A program made the position numbers and the translations under genes. Positions 1-7,162 of a stretch of DNA of 64,000 bases are shown here, piece by piece (the stretch's first letter is position 1; each line of letters opens with the position of its first letter). Source of the stretch: Flavobacteriaceae bacterium (lineage in GTDB: Bacteria > Bacteroidota > Bacteroidia > Flavobacteriales > Flavobacteriaceae); contig JAHEET010000001.1 of the NCBI GenBank assembly GCA_024640565.1, positions 372,882 to 436,881 on the forward strand, given 5' to 3'. Under the pieces are notes generated by a model, which searched no databases, was not told where the DNA came from, and saw only the letters and a program-made list of their open reading frames with translations.

Positions 1-662
1 TTGTGACCTTCTGTTTGAACAGAAATTCCTTCTGGTTTAATACCAAAGTGCATTTCTGCATCTTCTTCATTTCCTAAAACGATATCACAGTAAGAAGTTA
101 ATTCTGTCATAATTGCTTCTCTGTGTGCAGCATCACAGAAATTCCAAAGCTTGGCTCTGTAATTCAAATCTGTAGAAATCTTAATTCCTTTTGCACTTGC
201 CGCTTTTACCGCTTCCAAACAAACATCTGCAGCACCTTGAGAGATTGCAGGTGTAATTCCAGTCCAGTGAAACCAAGATACACCTTCAAAAACAGCATCC
301 CAATCAATCATCCCCGATTCAATTTCTGCAATAGCAGAGTGAGCTCTATCATATACAACTTTCGAACCACGTGAAACTGCTCCCGTTTCTAGGAAGTAAA
401 TCCCCAAACGGTCGCCACCCCAAACAATTTTATCAACGTTTACACCACGCTTTCTCATTTCCATCATGGCACATTGCCCGATATCATTTTTTGGCAAACG
501 CGTTACAAAATCAACATCAACTCCATAATTTGCCAATGAAACTGCTACGTTTGATTCTCCACCTCCGTAAACAACATCAAAATTGTTTGCTTGTGAAAAT
601 CTTAAAAATCCCTGTGGAGCTAATCTTAACATGATTTCTCCGAAAGTTACTACTTTACCCAT
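1..662 (-). CDS. kdgK: 2-keto-3-deoxygluconate kinase, PfkB family (3' end cut by window)
   Basis: About 220 N-terminal residues are visible, starting MGKVVTFGEIMLRL. The early glycine-rich segment GGGESNVAVSLANYG (about residues 33-47) and the later NYRAKLW and DIVLGNEEDAE stretches are typical of PfkB-family 2-keto-3-deoxygluconate kinases. The C-terminal catalytic Asp region lies outside the window. The enzyme phosphorylates KDG to KDPG in the cytoplasm, the step after DEH reduction in alginate breakdown. It is divergent from a LacI-type regulator, and a TTAAACGTTTAA palindrome sits 36 bases upstream of its ATG. Ribokinase or fructokinase is the alternative, but the alginate context favours KDG kinase. 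A KDPG aldolase would be expected further left; that is inference. Confidence 0.88.
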   Translation of the reverse strand, partial: MGKVVTFGEIMLRLAPQGFLRFSQANNFDVVYGGGESNVAVSLANYGVDVDFVTRLPKNDIGQCAMMEMRKRGVNVDKIVWGGDRLGIYFLETGAVSRGSKVVYDRAHSAIAEIESGMIDWDAVFEGVSWFHWTGITPAISQGAADVCLEAVKAASAKGIKISTDLNYRAKLWNFCDAAHREAIMTELTSYCDIVLGNEEDAEMHFGIKPEGISVQTEGH

Positions 663-697
663 TTTAATTGTATTTAATTTATGTTTTAATTTATTGG

Positions 698-709
698 TTA
701 AACGTTTAA
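698..709. promoter_or_regulatory. LacI-type operator, kdgK side
   Basis: Perfect 12-base palindrome TTAAACGTTTAA with a central CG, as in many LacI-family operators. On the minus strand it lies one base downstream of an AAGATTTG sequence (711-718) that is one mismatch from the flavobacterial -7 element, so it would cover the kdgK start site. An identical copy lies at 787-798. Confidence 0.7.
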
Positions 710-754
710 GCAAATCTTCAAAATAAAATCAAAACCTCTTTTGATTATTGAAAT

Positions 755-785
755 TTTGATGCTAAAAACAAAGTTGTTACCTTTG
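755..785 (+). promoter_or_regulatory. promoter of the LacI-type regulator gene
   Basis: Matches the Bacteroidota promoter pattern exactly: TTTG at 755-758, a 19-base gap, then TACCTTTG (TAnnTTTG) at 778-785. The start codon follows 32 bases later. Confidence 0.65.
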
Positions 786-786
786 T

Positions 787-798
787 TTAAACGTTTAA
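787..798. promoter_or_regulatory. LacI-type operator, regulator side
   Basis: Second copy of TTAAACGTTTAA, one base downstream of the -7 element of the regulator's own promoter. Both copies continue identically into GCAAAT. The centres of the two sites are 89 bases apart. The position suggests autoregulation of the regulator and joint control with kdgK. Confidence 0.72.
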
Positions 799-817
799 GC
801 AAATATATATAAAATTT

Positions 818-1849
818 ATGAAAAAAAAGAAAACTACCATCAAAGATATTGCAAACGTTTTACATATTTCTGCAGCTGCGGTATCAAAAGCGCTACATGA
901 TGATTCCAGAATAAGCGATAAAACAAAAATAGCGGTGCGGCAAGTAGCCGAAAACCTTCAATACCAACCCAATCATTTGGCAAGTGCATTGCGAAGTGGA
1001 AAAAGTCATTTGGTAGGGGTGATTGTGCCAAGAACCAATAGCAATTTTTTTTCATCAGTGATTCAAAATATTGAAGAAGTATTGAATAAAAAAGGCTACA
1101 ATATAATCATCACTCAATCCAATGAATCCTATCAAAAAGAATGTGACAGTATCGATACCCTACTCTACACACAGGTAGATGGCATTATAGCTTCAATGGC
1201 AAATGAAACCGTGGATTTGAGTGCTTATGAAAAGATAAAATCAAAAGGAATTCCACTCATTCTCTTTGATCGGGGTGAAAATGATTTGAATGTAGATTAC
1301 ATAGGGATTGATGATTACAACAGTAGTCATTTAATTGTGGAACATTTGGTTAATAATGGCTGCAAAAGAATTGCCCACATTGGGGGGTATAAAAGGACGC
1401 GAATTTTTAACAATCGTATTCGTGGCTATACAGATGCACTAAAAAAACACCAGTTGCCTTTAGACGAGGAGCTTCTTACTGAAAGTGGACTGACCATTGA
1501 AGATGGGAGAGTGAAAATGTTGGAATTATTGAGTTTGGCAACCCCTCCGGATGCCGTTTATGTTGCTGGAGATCATGCTGCTTTGGGAGCATTACAGGTT
1601 TTGAAAGAAAAGAATATAAAAATTCCAGAAGAAATTGCGCTGGTTGGATTTGGGAATGAACCTTTTACAGACATGGTTACCCCAAGAATAACCAGTGTTC
1701 ACCAACACAGTGTTGAAATTGGAAAGCAGGCAGCAAATGCCTTTTTAAAATATGTTGATCGGGATACTATTGACCAACAATTGAATAAAATAATTTTAGA
1801 TGCAAAATTAATTGTGAGAGATTCCTCCAATAAAAAAACCTCCCTTTAA
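818..1849 (+). CDS. LacI/GalR family transcriptional regulator
   Basis: 343 residues, the usual LacI-family length. The N-terminal helix-turn-helix (residues 5-60) includes TIKDIANVLHISAAAVSKAL and the hinge helix NHLASALRSGKS. The rest is a periplasmic-binding-protein-like effector domain with motifs such as VGVIVPRTNSNFF, DGIIASM and DAVYVAGDHAALGAL. It probably controls the divergent KDG kinase and itself through the two TTAAACGTTTAA sites in the gap. The likely effector is a sugar acid such as KDG or KDPG, by context only. Its 3' end lies inside a terminator hairpin shared with the convergent SDR gene. Confidence 0.93.
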   Translation: MKKKKTTIKDIANVLHISAAAVSKALHDDSRISDKTKIAVRQVAENLQYQPNHLASALRSGKSHLVGVIVPRTNSNFFSSVIQNIEEVLNKKGYNIIITQSNESYQKECDSIDTLLYTQVDGIIASMANETVDLSAYEKIKSKGIPLILFDRGENDLNVDYIGIDDYNSSHLIVEHLVNNGCKRIAHIGGYKRTRIFNNRIRGYTDALKKHQLPLDEELLTESGLTIEDGRVKMLELLSLATPPDAVYVAGDHAALGALQVLKEKNIKIPEEIALVGFGNEPFTDMVTPRITSVHQHSVEIGKQAANAFLKYVDRDTIDQQLNKIILDAKLIVRDSSNKKTSL

Positions 1850-1868
1850 ATGCATAAAGAAGAGGTTT
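1832..1868 (-). terminator. rho-independent terminator of the FadR-MFS-SDR operon
   Basis: On the minus strand, AAACCTC pairs with GAGGTTT (7 bp), extended inside by CTTT/AAAG, and is followed by a seven-T run. It overlaps the stop codon of the convergent LacI-type gene. On the plus strand the T-run is weak, so it acts best on the minus-strand operon. Confidence 0.7.
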
Positions 1869-1892
1869 AATTCAAATTAAAATAAAAAAATC

Positions 1893-2657
1893 TTAGATAC
1901 CTAATGCTTGCCCCCCACCAATTTGAATGGTTTCTGCGGTCATAAAAGCGGCATCTTTACTTGCTAAGAAAGAAACAACACCAGCAATATCTTCTGGTTG
2001 TCCGAGTCTACCTAACATAATATTATTTTTCCATGAAGCAAACACTTCTGGTTTTGTTGCTTTAATTTGTGCATGAAATGGAGTGTCGATGGTTCCTGGA
2101 GAAACTGCATTTACACGAATCCCGTATTCTGCTAAATCTTTTGCCAATGCTCTTGTAATGGCATGCACACCTGCTTTGGAAGTTCCGTAGATACCAGCTC
2201 CTGGGCCTCCTGCGTTCCATCCTGCATTTGAAGTATAATTAACAATCGATGCATACTCACTTTTCTTTAAAAATGGAATTGCTGCTCTCGATGCAAAAAA
2301 TGTTGAATCTAAGTTTAGAGCCATTACAAATCTATAGAATTCAGTAGTCATCTCCTCAAAACGAGATCTTCCACCCAATCCACCTGCATTGTTTACAAGC
2401 ACATCAATTTTTCCATACTTTTCTCCAATCGCTGTGATGTTTGAAGTTACTGCATGCTCGTCGGTAACATCAAAACCTCTATACTCTGCATTAATTCCTA
2501 GCGCGGTTAATTCTGCTACTCTATCTGCTCCGGCTTGATCTTCAATACCATTTAAAACAACGGTGAAACCATCATTTCCTAATCTTTTGGCAACTTCAAA
2601 ACCAATTCCACCCGTAGCACCTGTAACAACTGCTACTCTATCATTTAATTTACTCAT
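1893..2657 (-). CDS. SDR oxidoreductase, probable DEH (4-deoxy-L-erythro-5-hexoseulose uronate) reductase
   Basis: 254 residues, a classical short-chain dehydrogenase. It has the cofactor motif TGATGGIG (12-19), NNAG (89-92), catalytic Ser143 and the YGTSK motif with Tyr157 and Lys161. In alginate catabolism an SDR of this kind reduces DEH with NAD(P)H to 2-keto-3-deoxygluconate, the substrate of the nearby KDG kinase. The function is inferred from family plus context, since the fold is shared with many reductases. It is the last gene of the FadR-MFS-SDR run, 25 bases after the permease gene. Confidence 0.85.
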   Translation of the reverse strand: MSKLNDRVAVVTGATGGIGFEVAKRLGNDGFTVVLNGIEDQAGADRVAELTALGINAEYRGFDVTDEHAVTSNITAIGEKYGKIDVLVNNAGGLGGRSRFEEMTTEFYRFVMALNLDSTFFASRAAIPFLKKSEYASIVNYTSNAGWNAGGPGAGIYGTSKAGVHAITRALAKDLAEYGIRVNAVSPGTIDTPFHAQIKATKPEVFASWKNNIMLGRLGQPEDIAGVVSFLASKDAAFMTAETIQIGGGQALGI

Positions 2658-2682
2658 TCTTTATATAATTATTTATTTTATG

Positions 2683-3981
2683 TTATTTTTTTGCCTGTAA
2701 CGGCTCAATTTTTGGGCATAAAAACCAGATCGATAATAAAGCAATCACTGCCAATGAACCACCAATTAAAAACGCAGGGGTATAGTTCCCACCTGTAGTA
2801 ATGAAAGTAACCAAAAGGGTAAGACCAGCTGCTGCTAATTTGGCAGCCATTCCGGCAAATCCTGAGAGTGTTCCAACTATTTTACCACTAAACAAGTCAC
2901 TAGGAATTGTTTGAACATTTCCGATGGCTACTTGAAATCCAAAAAGTAATACCGCCATAATAAAAACTGCATTGGTAGCTGAACCGGGTGCTTTTAGTAA
3001 AAAGAAACATGGTACCATAATAAAACATCCTAGCGTAATGGTCATTTTTCTTGTTTTGTCCACGGACCAACCCGAGGAAAGTCTATTCTGTGCGATTAGA
3101 CCACCCGCCCATGCGCCTATCATTGCGCCTACATATGGTAACCATGCTGAAAATGCAATTTCTTTAACATTGAGACCAAAAACTTCTGAAAGATAGATTG
3201 GAATCCAAACGATAAAGAGCCACCAAATAGGGTCAATTGCTGCAGAGGCTATAATGACACCCCAACTTTCTTTGTGTTGCAATAACTCTCCAGTTGTTGG
3301 TGTATATTCCTCATTGGTATCGTCTGAGGGTACCTCCTGATTTTTTTGTCCAGATAAAATGTAATTTTTTTCTTCGTCTGTTAACCAAGGATGTGATTTT
3401 GGGTCCGATTTTACGATGAACATCCAAGGAAGTAACCATAATAATCCAAGAACACCGACCACAATAAAAATAACTTTCCAATCAAAGTAAATCGATAACA
3501 AACCAATGATAGGATAAGCAACGATTCCACCTGCTGCGGCACCTGAGTTAAAAATTCCTTGTGCCAATGCACGTTCTTTGGTTGGAAACCATTCCGCATT
3601 GGCTTTAGCAGCACCTGGCCAGTTTCCGGCTTCTGCAATCCCTAGTAGAGATCTAAAGATTGAAAAACTTAATAGTCCTTGTGCAAATGCATGCAACATG
3701 GTTGCGATAGACCAAACACCAATGGAAATTGCAAATCCAATTCTAGTGCCAATCCAATCAAAGATTTTCCCAAAGAGGGCTTGCCCTCCTGCATAGGATA
3801 ATATAAATACTGTAGAGATGGTACCATAAATTGCTTTGTGACCATCTTCATCCATTTCAGGAAACAATTCTTTGGCAATATCGGGCCATAAGGCTCCAAA
3901 GGCTTGTCTGTCTATGTAGTTAATAACTGCTGCTATAGCTACAAGGCCTACAACCCACCATCTTAATCCTTTTAATTTCAT
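2683..3981 (-). CDS. MFS transporter, hexuronate (ExuT-like) anion:cation symporter family
   Basis: 432 residues with about 12 hydrophobic segments. The first reads VGLVAIAAVINYIDRQAFGA; the NYIDR motif is typical of the anion:cation symporter group that includes ExuT. It probably brings unsaturated monouronates or DEH across the inner membrane from the periplasm, where lipoprotein lyases release them. It lies 16 bases after the FadR-type regulator and 25 bases before the DEH reductase, so the three form one operon. Confidence 0.87.
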   Translation of the reverse strand: MKLKGLRWWVVGLVAIAAVINYIDRQAFGALWPDIAKELFPEMDEDGHKAIYGTISTVFILSYAGGQALFGKIFDWIGTRIGFAISIGVWSIATMLHAFAQGLLSFSIFRSLLGIAEAGNWPGAAKANAEWFPTKERALAQGIFNSGAAAGGIVAYPIIGLLSIYFDWKVIFIVVGVLGLLWLLPWMFIVKSDPKSHPWLTDEEKNYILSGQKNQEVPSDDTNEEYTPTTGELLQHKESWGVIIASAAIDPIWWLFIVWIPIYLSEVFGLNVKEIAFSAWLPYVGAMIGAWAGGLIAQNRLSSGWSVDKTRKMTITLGCFIMVPCFFLLKAPGSATNAVFIMAVLLFGFQVAIGNVQTIPSDLFSGKIVGTLSGFAGMAAKLAAAGLTLLVTFITTGGNYTPAFLIGGSLAVIALLSIWFLCPKIEPLQAKK

Positions 3982-3997
3982 TATTGAATTTTTGTTT

Positions 3998-4702
3998 TTA
4001 CTTCAGATTATAACAATATTGATATAATACTTTGAAGTGTTCTTTCATTTTTTGCTTGGCTAATTTGGGATCTCCCTTTTCGATAGCTTTAAAAATGGCT
4101 TTGTGCTCTTTGATTCCTTCATGTGACAACCCTTTATCACAAACATGATATTTCTCGAAGTTGGTAATGATTTCTGGAATAATAATGAGCATGAAGTTAT
4201 TCATGGAACTATTTCCACTCGCCTTCGCAATTGCTAAATGAAATAATAAGTCTTCTTGTACGGCATCTTTGCCGTTTAATACTTTCTCTTCGTAAGCTTC
4301 TAACGCTGCTTTTAGTTCTACTAAATCTTTGTCGGTTCTTCTTAAAGCGGCCAATCTTGCGGTTTTTAACTCTAATAGAATTCTTGTTTCTACCAAGGAT
4401 TTAAAATCTGGATCCTCCAATCGAAGAATGTCTTCGATCATACCATTCATGGCAATAACACCAATATTGGCAACAAATGTTCCACTTTGTGGAATGGAAT
4501 TTAAAAGGCCATAAAATTCTAATTTCTGGATAGCTTCTCGAACACTACTTCTTGAAACCTCAAACTTCTCTGATAACATTCTTTCGGAAGGCAATTTGTC
4601 TCCTGGTTCTAAATTTTTCAAATTAATTAGGTCTCTAATCTTTGAAATAATTTTTTTTTGAACGTTTGAGTTCTCAGGTTTGGTAAGGATTTCGAGTTTC
4701 AT
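3998..4702 (-). CDS. GntR-family regulator, FadR subfamily (FCD domain)
   Basis: 234 residues from the ATG at 4702. A TTG six bases earlier is in frame but less likely. The winged helix-turn-helix (about 15-75) contains LEPGDKLPSERMLSEKFEVS and the recognition helix SRSSVREAIQKLE. The C-terminal all-helical FCD domain binds small acids through His/Asp metal ligands, as in EDLLFHLAIA and the later HEGIKEHKAI. ExuR and UxuR of enterobacteria belong to this subfamily and bind TTGGTATACCAA-type sites. Six TTGGTnnACCAA-type sites (one reads CTGGT) precede the lyase and susC operons here, so this protein is the leading candidate reader; that link is inference. Confidence 0.9.
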   Translation of the reverse strand: MKLEILTKPENSNVQKKIISKIRDLINLKNLEPGDKLPSERMLSEKFEVSRSSVREAIQKLEFYGLLNSIPQSGTFVANIGVIAMNGMIEDILRLEDPDFKSLVETRILLELKTARLAALRRTDKDLVELKAALEAYEEKVLNGKDAVQEDLLFHLAIAKASGNSSMNNFMLIIIPEIITNFEKYHVCDKGLSHEGIKEHKAIFKAIEKGDPKLAKQKMKEHFKVLYQYCYNLK

Positions 4703-4746
4703 AAGCAAGTTTCTTCTAGTATATTAAATCTTAGCGAATTAATTAG

Positions 4747-4754
4747 CAAATCTA
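4747..4754 (-). promoter_or_regulatory. -7 element of the FadR-MFS-SDR operon
   Basis: Reads TAGATTTG on the minus strand, an exact TAnnTTTG match, 45 bases before the regulator's ATG. The -33 position falls inside the 17-bp inverted repeat at 4761-4797 and is only a weak TTTT. Confidence 0.5.
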
Positions 4755-4760
4755 ATAAAA

Positions 4761-4797
4761 GTTAAACAATGTAAAAGAAACTTTTACATTGTTTAAC
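4761..4797 (-). terminator. 17-bp perfect inverted repeat: terminator of the susCD operon, possibly also an operator
   Basis: The left arm GTTAAACAATGTAAAAG and right arm CTTTTACATTGTTTAAC are perfectly complementary around an AAA loop. It begins 13 bases after the last susCD-operon stop, and on the minus strand it is followed by TTTTATTAG, as in a terminator. The stem is unusually long and AT-rich and overlaps the -33 region of the next promoter, so a DNA-binding role is also possible. Confidence 0.6.
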
Positions 4798-4809
4798 ATT
4801 AAATACTAA

Positions 4810-5676
4810 TTAAGGCAATCTTAGAGAAACATCATCTACTCTACTTTCAACACCTGCATTGAACATGTAGATAGAAACCATTGTATTGTTTCCTGAATTG
4901 AAAGGCAATTCAACTTTTACATAGTCGTTAGAACTAGTTTGGTCTGTACCTTCAAAGGTTGCAATTGTGGCGGCTACTGCTGCAGAAGTATCGGTAAAGG
5001 AATCACCTGCTAAAACGGAAATTGTCATATGACCTGTTCCAGATGTTTTCATGGTATACCAGTACTCTAATACGTAATCTTGGTTTGGTGAAACTTCCAA
5101 TTCTTGGTAAGCAATACGATCTCCTGCTGAAGGAAATTTTGCCGCTTGTGAACCTGTGTTTGTAGGGCTTGAAGTAATTTGAATTACCCCACCTAAATCA
5201 CTATTTCTCCAAGAGTCTCGTCCATCTCCAGAACCACCATCTAACATTCCGTCTTCAAAACTTGCTTCTAAGATTTCTGGAAGTAAAATTACAGGTACTA
5301 AAGGCTCCACGACTTCAACATCACTTGAAAAAGTACTTGTCAATCCATTAGCATCTGAAGAAGTTAAGGTTACTGTATAAATTCCTTCTGCTGCATAGGT
5401 GTTAGAAGGCTCTTTTGCAGTAGATGTATTTCCATCTCCAAAAGTCCAAGCATAAGTTGTTGAACTTACAGATTGATTTGAAAAATCATAGGTTTGCCAA
5501 TCTCCATTACTTTCCGTAGCGGAAAACATAGCTGAAGGTGGCGTTAAATCTTCAATTGAATTTGCTTCTGGAAGCACATTGTCTTCACAAGAGAACATAA
5601 ATCCAGCCAAAGCGACAAGGCTCAACATTTTTAAATTAAAAATATTTGATTTTATTGTGTTTGTTATTTGTTTCAT
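4810..5676 (-). CDS. PKD-domain outer-membrane lipoprotein of the alginate locus (SusE/F position)
   Basis: 288 residues. The N-terminus has a lipoprotein signal ending in GFMFSC (Cys30), with EDN after the cysteine. A PKD domain follows (about 46-122), with WTFGDGNTSTAKEPSNTY and YTVTLTSSDANG. Then comes a carbohydrate-binding-like beta-sandwich (about 135-288) with SFEDGMLDG and ending in VDDVSLRLP. By position after susD it is the third surface protein of the uptake complex and probably binds alginate outside the cell. It has no visible lyase motif. It starts 20 bases after the susD stop. Confidence 0.8.
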   Translation of the reverse strand: MKQITNTIKSNIFNLKMLSLVALAGFMFSCEDNVLPEANSIEDLTPPSAMFSATESNGDWQTYDFSNQSVSSTTYAWTFGDGNTSTAKEPSNTYAAEGIYTVTLTSSDANGLTSTFSSDVEVVEPLVPVILLPEILEASFEDGMLDGGSGDGRDSWRNSDLGGVIQITSSPTNTGSQAAKFPSAGDRIAYQELEVSPNQDYVLEYWYTMKTSGTGHMTISVLAGDSFTDTSAAVAATIATFEGTDQTSSNDYVKVELPFNSGNNTMVSIYMFNAGVESRVDDVSLRLP

Positions 5677-5696
5677 AATATTAACTATTAAATTGA

Positions 5697-7145
5697 TTAG
5701 TAACCAGGATTTTGAGATAATAAACCATTACTTAACCCAATTTCTACTTGAGGAATTGGTAATAAAAGATCCGTTGTAGAATATCCTAAACCGTTTGCAG
5801 CAGAAAATGCAGAAAGAACATCTTGTGCCAATCCTAAACGAACTAGGTCAAAAAATCTGTGATTTTCAAAAGCCAATTCTGCTCTTCTTTCATCTGCCAA
5901 TTCTTGTTTAGAAATACTTGTAACAGCATCCGTTAAACCAGCTCTATTTCTTACTGCTTGGAAAGAAGCAATTGCATTTGAACTTGTGGTACTTGCACCA
6001 CCTGCCATAATCGCTTCTACGTGCATTAATAAAACATCCGAGTATCTTAATACTACCCAGTCATTCCCTGCAGATGTTGGATCTGAAGAAGTTACTGGAA
6101 TTCCTAGCGCAGCATCTCCATTTGGTAAATACTTCACTACTTGATACTTTCCAGCTTGAGCTGCATCTTCTCTGTAGGACAATGCAGTTCTATTTCCCCC
6201 ATGCGTATCTAAAAATGCTTTTGCATCCATCGAAACATAGTTTACACCACTGGTTCTTCCTACAGCGTTTAACCATTCTGCAGAAAAGTTTTGGCTGTCA
6301 TCGTTTGAACTTGGTACATATCCAATGGCAAAAAGAACTTCGTTGTTTCCTTCGTTGTAAAAAACATCTTTAAAATCGTTCTCTAAAGAGAATCCTCTTG
6401 ATGGGCTCATAATACTTTCTAATAAAGTTTGAGCTTCACTATAACGTCCTAATGTTAAATATACTTTCGCTAAGATTCCTTCTGCAGCCGCTTTACTCGC
6501 TTGGTCGTTTGCACCACCATCGCTTAAGTTGGCAACCGCATCTTGTAAATCAGATACAATTAAGTCATACACCAAGGAAGAAGAAACTCTTGTAAAAGCC
6601 GTTTCTGTATCTAATGGAGAAATCAATCCCGCTACTAAAGGAACGTCTCCAAAAAGACGTACTAAGTTAAAATACGCATAGGCTCTTAAAAACTTTGCTT
6701 CTGCAGCAAAGCCTGCTTTTTTCTCTGGAGATGCCGATTCTAATTTGTCTAAAACTAAATTCGCTCTAAAGATAACATTGTAGTAACTTCTGTAATAATC
6801 TGCAACGATACCGTTGGTAGACTCTATGGTAAACGACTCAAATTGAGCAGCTTCTCCTTCATTACTCTTTGTTTCTGTGTTATCACTTCTCATTTCAGTG
6901 AGGTAGAACTCAACCTGAACACCATGATTTAGGTTGTTGTTTGTGATTTTTAAGGCATTGACTCCTTGAATTCCATCGTAGATATTTAAAATACCAGCTT
7001 GAATTTCAGAATCTGTCGTGTAATAATTCTCGGCGTTGATCCCAGTCTCTAATTCTGGGGCTAAGAAAGTGTCCTCACATGAAGCAAAGCTCAAGGCAAA
7101 AACAGCAATTAATAATAAATTTATTTGTTTCATAATACTTTTCAT
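5697..7145 (-). CDS. SusD/RagB family glycan-binding lipoprotein
   Basis: 482 residues. The lipoprotein signal ends in ALSFASC (Cys23) followed by EDTFL. It has typical SusD features: an early NYYTTDSEIQAG segment, the TPR-like AEAKFLRAYAYFNLVRLFGDVPL stretch, and the C-terminal RRAELAFENHRFFDLVRLG signature. SusD sits as a lid on SusC and captures oligosaccharides at the surface. A second start four codons in (MKQINLLL) is possible. The gene lies 17 bases after susC, with the PKD lipoprotein 20 bases downstream. Confidence 0.95.
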   Translation of the reverse strand: MKSIMKQINLLLIAVFALSFASCEDTFLAPELETGINAENYYTTDSEIQAGILNIYDGIQGVNALKITNNNLNHGVQVEFYLTEMRSDNTETKSNEGEAAQFESFTIESTNGIVADYYRSYYNVIFRANLVLDKLESASPEKKAGFAAEAKFLRAYAYFNLVRLFGDVPLVAGLISPLDTETAFTRVSSSLVYDLIVSDLQDAVANLSDGGANDQASKAAAEGILAKVYLTLGRYSEAQTLLESIMSPSRGFSLENDFKDVFYNEGNNEVLFAIGYVPSSNDDSQNFSAEWLNAVGRTSGVNYVSMDAKAFLDTHGGNRTALSYREDAAQAGKYQVVKYLPNGDAALGIPVTSSDPTSAGNDWVVLRYSDVLLMHVEAIMAGGASTTSSNAIASFQAVRNRAGLTDAVTSISKQELADERRAELAFENHRFFDLVRLGLAQDVLSAFSAANGLGYSTTDLLLPIPQVEIGLSNGLLSQNPGY

Positions 7146-7162
7146 TTTAAATTATTTAATCC

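Noticed and set aside
123..634. Plus-strand open frames of 83 and 87 codons at the left edge
   Set aside because: They lie antisense to the clear PfkB kinase frame and have no family-like content.
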